Of a stretch of DNA of 35,612 nt, positions 29,228-35,612 are shown piece after piece. This DNA comes from Deltaproteobacteria bacterium (lineage in GTDB: Bacteria > Desulfobacterota > GWC2-55-46 > UBA9637), in contig JACQEJ010000047.1 in NCBI GenBank assembly GCA_016200645.1, forward strand, positions 1 to 35,612, in the 5' to 3' direction. How positions within the stretch are numbered: position 1 is the first letter of the stretch; each line of letters opens with the position of its first letter. The notes under the pieces are model-generated. The model was not told where the DNA came from. It saw only the letters and a list, made by a program, of their open reading frames with translations, and did not search any database. The position numbers were made by a program, and so were the translations under genes.

Positions 29228-30664
29228 ATGTCCCTTCCCATCCGCGCCAAACTAACCATCTGGTATACTTTACTTCTTGCTGCCAGCCTGATTACCTTCG
29301 GCTCTATTCTGTATGTAGCCCTTTCACGAAACATTATAAGCTCCATTGACGCGAGACTTCTCTCTACGGCTGAGATGGTTTCCAGGGCGGTATTCAGACC
29401 AGGCACGGTGAACCTGCCGCAAAACTTTGATGTCTTTCTTGAACATTTTTTCGGGATTAAAACATCAGGCAATTATATCCAGCTGCTGGATAAATACGGC
29501 AAGATAGTATTTACATCCTCAACCCTTGGGAAAAAACATATCCCTCTGTTCGGCCAAGCATATCATCACGCTCTGGCGGGCAACTCTACCTATGAGACCA
29601 TAGAAAACATAGGGCAATATCCAGCCAGGATTATCACTTTTCCTTTAATGGAGAATGGCCAGCTCGTCAGCATATTGCAGGTTGGCGCGCCGCTGAGGGA
29701 ATCTGTTACTGCGCTCAATGCATTGTTTTATATACTGATGTTGGGAATCCCCCTGTCGGTAATACTGGCAAGCGGCATTGGCTGGTTTCTTGCAAAAAAG
29801 GCGCTCCGCCCGGTGGATGATATTACGAATATGGCAAGAAAGATAGAGGCAGGGAGCCTGAATGAAAGGCTTGCAACCGCCGGTCCAAAGGATGAATTAG
29901 GAAGATTGGCAGAGACCTTGAATGATATGATTGCCCGGCTTGAACTTTCATTCAAGCAGATGAGACAGTTTACCGCAGATGCATCTCATGAGTTAAAAAC
30001 ACCGCTCACCGTTTTAAAAGGCGAGATGTAGATAGCGCTGAAGACAGAAAAAACAGTAGAAGGTTTGAGAGAGACGCTGAAAAGCAGTCTTGAAGAGATA
30101 GACAAGATGAATGCAATTGTGAAAAGCCTTCTTGATCTGGCAAGAATTGACAGCAGGATCAAGCTTCCTCAAGATAAAATCAGGCTTGACGAGATTATAG
30201 AGGAGAGGTTTAACCAGACGATGCCGTTGGCGCGGTATAAAGGTGTTGATATGAAAGTAAGGAAGAGTGAAAAGGTTGTTGTAATTGGAGACATATTGAG
30301 GATCGGGCAGCTTATATTTAATCTCATAGACAACGCCATTAAATATACGGTAAAAGGCGGCAGGATAGAAATCGCCCTTGAACAAGAGGATGGTTGGGCT
30401 ATAATTACTGTGCTGGATACCGGAATCGGCATTGCAAAGGAAGATATCCCCTATATCTTTGACCGCTTTTACAGGGTGGATAAGGCCAGAACCAGCGGGG
30501 AGGGCGGCGTCGGACTGGGCTTAAGCATATGTAAAGAGATTGTTGACGCCCATGAAGGAAGGATAGAGGTGAAAAGCGAGGCCGGCAAAGGGAGTATATT
30601 CATGGTATATCTGCCTGCTGCGACCAGAATCGGCGAATTGTTGAATGAAATAGGGTTTGCATAA
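29228..30664 (+). pseudogene. Sensor histidine kinase interrupted by an in-frame TAG at 30029-30031
   Basis: ORFs 29228..30031 (TM, HAMP, HisKA H-box FTADASHELKTPLTVLKGEM*) and 30065..30664 (HATPase: NLIDNAIKYT, DTGIGIAKEDIPYIFDRFYRVDKART, GVGLGLSICKEIVDAHEG) share a frame; IALKTEKTVEGLRETLKSSLEEID continues directly after the stop. Confidence 0.85.
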
Positions 30665-30735
30665 AAAGTAGGAAGTAGACAGTAGAAAGTAGAGAGGGGT
30701 CTGCTGTCTGCCATCTTGAAAACGGAGGTGTTGCC
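30662..30735. repeat. Heptamer-like array (AAGTAGG/CAGTAGA … CTGCTGTCTGCC) between the kinase gene and pfk
   Basis: aaagtaggaagtagacagtagaaagtagagaggggtctgctgtctgcc. Confidence 0.65.
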
Positions 30736-31764
30736 ATGAAAATAGGAATTCTTACAGGGGGCGGCGATTGTCCCGGGCTGAATGCGGTTATAAGGGCAGT
30801 GGTAAGGAAGGCGGCTCATTACAATTATGAAGTGATTGGCATCAAGGATGGGTGGAAGGGGCTTGTGGAACTTAATGCCATGCCATTGAATGTACAGGTC
30901 GTGTCAGGCATCCTTTCGAGAGGCGGAACAATTCTTGGCACATCGAGGACCAACCCCTTCAAGTCCCCTGATACTGCGGATCAGGCGGTACAGAATATAA
31001 AAAAACTCGGACTGGATGTTGTGATAGCCGTCGGAGGCGACGATACCCTTGGCGTTGCTGCGAAATTGTTCAAGCAGGGGATAAAAACCATCGGCGTTCC
31101 AAAGACAATTGACAATGACCTTTCAGGCACAGATTTTACCTTCGGTTTTGACACAGCCGTAAGCATTGTGACAGAGGCGCTTGACAGACTCCACACAACA
31201 ACAGAGGCGCACCACAGGACAATGGTTGTAGAGGTGATGGGAAGACACGCGGGCTGGATTGCAACTTACGGCGGCCTTGCAGGCGGGGCGGATATGATAC
31301 TTATTCCTGAGATGCCGTTTGATGTGGAAGATGTCTGCAATGTGGTTAAGAAGAGGGCTCATGAGGGGAGGGGATTCAGCATTATCGTTGTGGCAGAAGG
31401 CGCAGTTCCAAAAGGGATTGAAGGTTATATTGCCAAAGACGCAAAAAAAGACGCATTCGGCCATGTAGTGCTCGGCGGCATCGGCGAGTTTCTTGCAAAG
31501 GCGATTGAGAAAAAGACCGACGTAGAAACCCGCCATGTTGTATTGGGACATCTGCAGCGAGGCGGCAGCCCTACCGCATACGACAGGATACTTGCGTGCA
31601 GATACGGTGTCAGGGCAGTGGAATTGATACATGCAGGAAAATTTGGCAGAATGGCGGCGCTCCAGGGAAATAAGATTGTGGATATTCCGCTGGAAGAGGG
31701 AGTTAAACAGACAAAAACAGTGGATATGGAGATATACAAAGTGGCAGAGGTATTTTTTGGATGA
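30736..31764 (+). CDS. 6-phosphofructokinase, predicted pyrophosphate-dependent
   Basis: MKIGILTGGGDCPGLNAVIRA; GGDDTLG (Asp at the ATP/PPi discriminating position) and PKTIDNDL (Lys). Confidence 0.92.
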   Translation: MKIGILTGGGDCPGLNAVIRAVVRKAAHYNYEVIGIKDGWKGLVELNAMPLNVQVVSGILSRGGTILGTSRTNPFKSPDTADQAVQNIKKLGLDVVIAVGGDDTLGVAAKLFKQGIKTIGVPKTIDNDLSGTDFTFGFDTAVSIVTEALDRLHTTTEAHHRTMVVEVMGRHAGWIATYGGLAGGADMILIPEMPFDVEDVCNVVKKRAHEGRGFSIIVVAEGAVPKGIEGYIAKDAKKDAFGHVVLGGIGEFLAKAIEKKTDVETRHVVLGHLQRGGSPTAYDRILACRYGVRAVELIHAGKFGRMAALQGNKIVDIPLEEGVKQTKTVDMEIYKVAEVFFG

Positions 31765-33266
31765 CGGCAAAAAATAAACACATCCTATCCCTTCGCAGGG
31801 GCTGGTCGCGGTTGGAGCGCTGGGCAAACAGGGCATATACCCCTGTATATAATCCGCTTTATCATCTGGGGGCTATCGGCGTATTCCTGATATGGGTTCT
31901 CATCATTTCCGGTATTTACCTTTTTATATTTTATGAAATCAGCGTAACCGGAGCATATGCATCTGTCCTGTATCTGACTCAAGACCAGTGGTATCTGGGC
32001 GGCATAATACGGAGCCTTCACCACTATGGCGCAGACTTGCTCGTTATGGCAACGGTTCTCCACCTTATCCATACCCTGGTAACCGACAGATACAGATACT
32101 GGCGCTGGGTTGCATGGGTAAGCGGCATTGCGCTTTTGTGGATTATCTGGATAAGCGGCATATTCGGCTACTGGATGGTCTGGGACCGAAGGGCCCAGCT
32201 TGTTGCCACCCTTTCCGCTGAGATGCTGGGAAAGGTTCCGATATTCGGTCAGCCCCTTTCTCTTGACCTTTCCAGCAACAGCGCTTTATCAAATCAGCTT
32301 TTTTATATAGTGCTTTTTATCCATTTCTCAACGCCGGTGGTTTTCTTTATCCTTCTCTGGATCCATGTGAAAAGAATTGCCAAGGCAAAGGTCAATCCGC
32401 CTGCGAGACTTTCCTGGGGTATTATCGGTTTGATTCTCTTCCTCTCTCTTATCAGGCCGGCAAGGCTTGGTCTCAGGGCTGACCTCGGGAGGCTGCCCGG
32501 AGCTATCCCGTTTGACTGGTTTTATTTATATATCTATCCATCTTTGAAATATATATCAGCATCTTCCCTCTGGGCTGTAATCATTGCATCAACTATTTTC
32601 GTCTCAGCCCTTCCATGGATGGGAAGGAACAGGAGACCTCCGGCGCCAGAAGTGGCGGCGGCAAATTGCGTAGGATGCGAGCAGTGCATGATGGACTGCC
32701 CTTATGAAGCGATATTCATGGAGCCCAGGAGGAATGGTTTTCCGGCGGCTAAAATTCTTTCTAAAAACTGCGCGGGTTGCGGCGTCTGCGAGGGGTCATG
32801 CGACTACAGGGCAATAAACCTGCCGCATTTTGAGGAAGGGGTGATAAAGGACAAGGTTTTGCGTCTTTCTCAAGAATTAAAAGCAGGCGGCATGCATCCT
32901 ACGGTCTTTACCTTTGTATGCGCGAGAGGGGTTGAACTGAACGACATTTTAAAAGATATGGCATGGACAAAGGTTGTCAGCGTCCCATGTATCGGCATGC
33001 TAAAACCGTCAATAGCGGCAATTCCTATAGAGACAGGTGTTCACGGGGTTTTCATAGCAGGATGTCAGACCGGCGATTGCCATTACAGGTTTGGAAACGA
33101 GTGGCTTGCGCAAAGACTAGAAGGGATAAGGCATCCTGCCCCTGATTGGGATTTCGACCATTTCAGGATTAGATTGGCCGGATTTTCAAAGGTTGAAGCC
33201 GAGGATTTTCTGACAATGCTCAACCGGTTCAGAAGCGAAATGCAAGAGAGGGGCATGCATGGTTAA
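31761..33266 (+). CDS. Cytochrome b N-terminal domain fused to a 2x[4Fe-4S] ferredoxin and an MvhD/FrhD-like hydrogenase iron-sulfur domain
   Basis: bis-His helices LHHYGADLLVMATVLHLIH and LFIHFSTPVVFFILLWIH; CVGCEQCMMDCP and CAGCGVCEGSCD clusters; MvhD-like FVCARGVEL…VPCIGML…GCQTGDCHYRFGN. Confidence 0.85.
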   Translation: MTAKNKHILSLRRGWSRLERWANRAYTPVYNPLYHLGAIGVFLIWVLIISGIYLFIFYEISVTGAYASVLYLTQDQWYLGGIIRSLHHYGADLLVMATVLHLIHTLVTDRYRYWRWVAWVSGIALLWIIWISGIFGYWMVWDRRAQLVATLSAEMLGKVPIFGQPLSLDLSSNSALSNQLFYIVLFIHFSTPVVFFILLWIHVKRIAKAKVNPPARLSWGIIGLILFLSLIRPARLGLRADLGRLPGAIPFDWFYLYIYPSLKYISASSLWAVIIASTIFVSALPWMGRNRRPPAPEVAAANCVGCEQCMMDCPYEAIFMEPRRNGFPAAKILSKNCAGCGVCEGSCDYRAINLPHFEEGVIKDKVLRLSQELKAGGMHPTVFTFVCARGVELNDILKDMAWTKVVSVPCIGMLKPSIAAIPIETGVHGVFIAGCQTGDCHYRFGNEWLAQRLEGIRHPAPDWDFDHFRIRLAGFSKVEAEDFLTMLNRFRSEMQERGMHG

Positions 33267-33759
33267 AGTAAGAATTGCGCAGTCGGCCATAGGATTATTG
33301 CTCCCCGGTTTTCTCATAATCTTTCTCTCTGATGCGCCATATTCCCACTTTACAGGCCAGGATGCCATGCTTGAGATTGCCTTTAAGCATTCAGGCAAGA
33401 GGGTTCAGGAGTGCGATGAGGAGAAATTTATAAAACAGGAGGCAGAAAGATACGCTGAGATGCAGAAGACCAGGCAAGGGATTCCCATGGATGTGGGGAA
33501 AAAGACAGGATGCAGCAGGGAGAGATTTCCTGTATTTATAGAGCTTTTGATAGACGGAGAAAAGATTTTAGCAAAAGAATATCCGCCCATGGGTATTCAG
33601 AAAGACGGCGCCTCTTTCATTTATGAGAGGTTTCTGGTGAAACCCGGAAGACATCGTGCGCTTATGGGGATCAGGGACGGAGGGCCGGGGAGCCCCCTGC
33701 GCACACGAGAGGAGATACTGGAATTAAAACCCGGAGAGGTTGCCCTTTTAAATTATTAA
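33259..33759 (+). CDS. Hypothetical membrane-anchored protein, co-transcribed with the cytochrome b fusion
   Basis: 166 aa, N-terminal TM helix, overlaps the upstream gene by 8 nt. Confidence 0.7.
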   Translation: MVKVRIAQSAIGLLLPGFLIIFLSDAPYSHFTGQDAMLEIAFKHSGKRVQECDEEKFIKQEAERYAEMQKTRQGIPMDVGKKTGCSRERFPVFIELLIDGEKILAKEYPPMGIQKDGASFIYERFLVKPGRHRALMGIRDGGPGSPLRTREEILELKPGEVALLNY

Positions 33760-33810
33760 GCAATCAACCGCAGAGTTCTGTGATTTGCGGTGAAGCATAT
33801 CAAGGCAACA

Positions 33811-34173
33811 TTATTGGCTCAGAAAAGATATGCTTCCAAGCTGAATATGCGTGTAAAAAATAATGAGCCAGATGATGATAAGTCCAATACCAAGCCAGCT
33901 TGCGTATTTGTAAGCCCTTCCGCTTCTCACCACCCATATCTTTGTGAAAATAATGAAAAGGCCGGTTCCCCACGCAGCAACCGATCCCCATCGCACCCCG
34001 CGCGGTTCGCTCACAGATATTACAGCCAGCAGGATATAGATGAGAAGCGACAGGTAACCGTTGAATTTATGTATCCTTGCATCAATTGAGTCTTTATATC
34101 TTATAGCCTGCAACCCGCTGATAAAACTTACGGTTGCCAGAATAAACCCTGCTGATGCCAGTATGGTGGTCAT
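33811..34173 (-). CDS. Small multi-TM membrane protein
   Basis: MTTILASAGFILATVSFISGLQAIRYKDSIDARIHKFNGYLSLLIYILLAVISV…: about 4 hydrophobic helices. ORF track uses GTG at 34182; ATG at 34173 is an alternative. Confidence 0.65.
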   Translation of the reverse strand: MTTILASAGFILATVSFISGLQAIRYKDSIDARIHKFNGYLSLLIYILLAVISVSEPRGVRWGSVAAWGTGLFIIFTKIWVVRSGRAYKYASWLGIGLIIIWLIIFYTHIQLGSISFLSQ

Positions 34174-34183
34174 CTCAAGCACA

Positions 34184-35611
34184 TTAGCTCTCGAATAAAA
34201 AACGCAAGAGATTTTTCTGGATCAAATAGACGATAATCCCTATATAGATTAAAACTACCGGCAGTATGATATAGATATTCGGCCATGTAGAATTGTTGAT
34301 GATGGTATTGTCATAGGAATCATTCAAGACAATTGCATACCTGTTTCTCAATACCTTGTTATCTTTCAGCATGTTACTATGGGAAGACCAGAGGATAATT
34401 CCATCCCATGCATTCAAATTGACATTGTTGTTTATCAAATTATTGTAATGGGAAGAGCTTAAGAAAATTCCTTTGTCCTTATTTGAACTTACACTATTTT
34501 TTTCCAGCGTATTTCTATGAGATGATTCCAGATATATCCCGTACTGTTCGTTTGAACTGACAGAATTATTTGACAGGGTATTGTTATCGGATGAGAAAAG
34601 GAGGATTCCATTTTTATTGTTTGCAATCTTATTGTCAAGGATTTGTCCGTGATGGGCATGAGAAAGATATATGCCTGCGAGCTCGGAGCCGGTTATTGTA
34701 AAACCGATAATAGCTGCTTCGCTTGCATTGCTTATCTTAACCACCGGTTCGCTGCGGACGAGGGCGCGGATTGTAGAGAAATCCGTTCCTCTTCGTGAAA
34801 TGATGGCAAGGGGTTTTGTAATAATTATATTTTCAGTGTAGTCTCCGTCATCCACAATGATAGTATCTTTCGGGGACGCGTTCTTTGCTGCCTCACTGAT
34901 GGTTTTGTAAGTATCAGGCACATACAGGGTGGCGGCCTGCGGATTTGCCGGCGCTATCAAAGATGCGATGCCAATAATGACCATCAGGAATTTTTTATTC
35001 ATAGAATAAGCAACTTGCGCAAATAAACGGGACCAAATAAACGGAAATAAACGGGACACGCCATCCAGCATCTCCCGCGCGTGTTCGCGCGTGGTGTCGG
35101 TTATCTTAACTCCGCCCAGCATTCTGGAAAGCTCGGCAACCTTTTCCTCGCCTTTAAGCTCCTTGATCTTTGCGCATGTCCTTCCTGCCTTGACCTCTTT
35201 TGCAACAGAATAGTGCGCGTCCGCATATGCGGCAATCTGGGGAAGGTGCGTGATGCAGAGGACCTGATGGTTCTTTGACACTTCTTTTAATTTTTTGCCA
35301 ACAACCTCTGCGGTGCCGCCGCCTATACCGGCATCCACCTCGTCAAATATCAAAACAGGCGTCTTTCCTGTTGTCATTATCCTTTTTATTGCAAGCATAA
35401 TCCTCGAAAGCTCTCCGCCTGACGCAATCTTGGCAAGGGGCTTCGGCTCTTCGCCAAGATTGGGAGATATAAAAAATTCTATCCTGTCTATGCCGTTTTC
35501 GCTCAATTGAAAATTACCCGCCTCATCAAGGCTAAGGCCTTGAGTTACATTAAATACTGTCTTTTTCATGCCAAGGTCAGATAGTTCCTGCTCAATCTTT
35601 TTCTTTAACAT
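34184..35611 (-). CDS. Chimeric ORF: RecN C-terminal ATPase part (about 35003..35611, 5' truncated by window) read through into a NosD/CASH-like parallel beta-helix protein (34184..35002)
   Basis: RecN: LAKIASGGELSRIMLAIKRIMTTGKTPVLIFDEVDAGIGGGTAEVVGKKL, VLCITHLPQIAAYAD, ITDTTREHAREML. Then MNKKFLMVIIGIASLIAPANPQA signal peptide and repeats like SSHRNTLEKNSVSSNKDKGIFL. Confidence 0.8.
   Translation of the reverse strand: MLKKKIEQELSDLGMKKTVFNVTQGLSLDEAGNFQLSENGIDRIEFFISPNLGEEPKPLAKIASGGELSRIMLAIKRIMTTGKTPVLIFDEVDAGIGGGTAEVVGKKLKEVSKNHQVLCITHLPQIAAYADAHYSVAKEVKAGRTCAKIKELKGEEKVAELSRMLGGVKITDTTREHAREMLDGVSRLFPFIWSRLFAQVAYSMNKKFLMVIIGIASLIAPANPQAATLYVPDTYKTISEAAKNASPKDTIIVDDGDYTENIIITKPLAIISRRGTDFSTIRALVRSEPVVKISNASEAAIIGFTITGSELAGIYLSHAHHGQILDNKIANNKNGILLFSSDNNTLSNNSVSSNEQYGIYLESSHRNTLEKNSVSSNKDKGIFLSSSHYNNLINNNVNLNAWDGIILWSSHSNMLKDNKVLRNRYAIVLNDSYDNTIINNSTWPNIYIILPVVLIYIGIIVYLIQKNLLRFLFES
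35021..35057. repeat. Tandem AAATAAACGGGA(CC) repeat at the recN/NosD junction
   Basis: aaataaacgggacc aaataaacgg aaataaacggga. Confidence 0.85.
35525..35549. repeat. Palindromic repeat ATCAAGGCTAAGGCCTTGAGTTACA inside recN
   Basis: 24/25 identical to 19858..19882; minus-strand translation NVTQGLSLD. Confidence 0.88.
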
Positions 35612-35612
35612 C

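Noticed and set aside
29228-30664. Idea that TAG is reassigned (e.g. pyrrolysine) genome-wide
   Set aside because: TAG terminates pilN (3950-3952), pilO (4618-4620) and other genes at expected lengths, so reassignment is not supported; local nonsense or readthrough is more likely.
33790-34089. Plus-strand 99-aa ORF MKHIKATLLAQKRYASKLN…
   Set aside because: Overlaps the minus-strand multi-TM protein, which has much better protein-like hydrophobic helices.

Overview
The window reads as a chromosomal segment from an uncultured Gram-negative bacterium. Taxonomy cannot be fixed from sequence alone, though gene content suggests a deltaproteobacterium/Nitrospirae-like lineage. Nearly all genes lie on the + strand. 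They are: a partial pilY1-like gene; a frameshifted Ig-like-domain ORF; an XRE regulator; pilMNOPQ; aroC-aroK-aroB; a roadblock/LC7 gene; an Xaa-Pro peptidase; accB (split at an A7 run) and accC; an HpaA-like lipoprotein; a lipoate ligase family gene; a TPR protein; a CCA-adding/HD enzyme; hypF; surE-pcm-dedA-nlpD; two toxin-antitoxin-like pairs (AbrB-like/PIN and MNT/HEPN); apt; a histidine kinase split by an in-frame TAG; a PPi-type phosphofructokinase; and a cytochrome b-ferredoxin-MvhD fusion. On the minus strand, at the right end, are a small membrane protein and a recN/NosD-like chimeric ORF. The most unusual signal is a dense population of short-period, mostly 7-nt (heptameric) repeats. 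They occur as about 80-140 nt imperfect palindromes between co-directional genes, and as about 30-nt direct arrays inside housekeeping CDSs (three in aroC, one each in aroB, hypF and pilQ). They also form parts of the signal-peptide regions of three lipoproteins (PilP, PilQ, NlpD-like). A second class of palindromic elements, with about 10-bp terminal inverted repeats and two internal hairpins, is also present. Single-hairpin versions of these lie in frame inside genes, including cca and recN. Everything comes from reading the sequence and the supplied ORF track; no database search was run.
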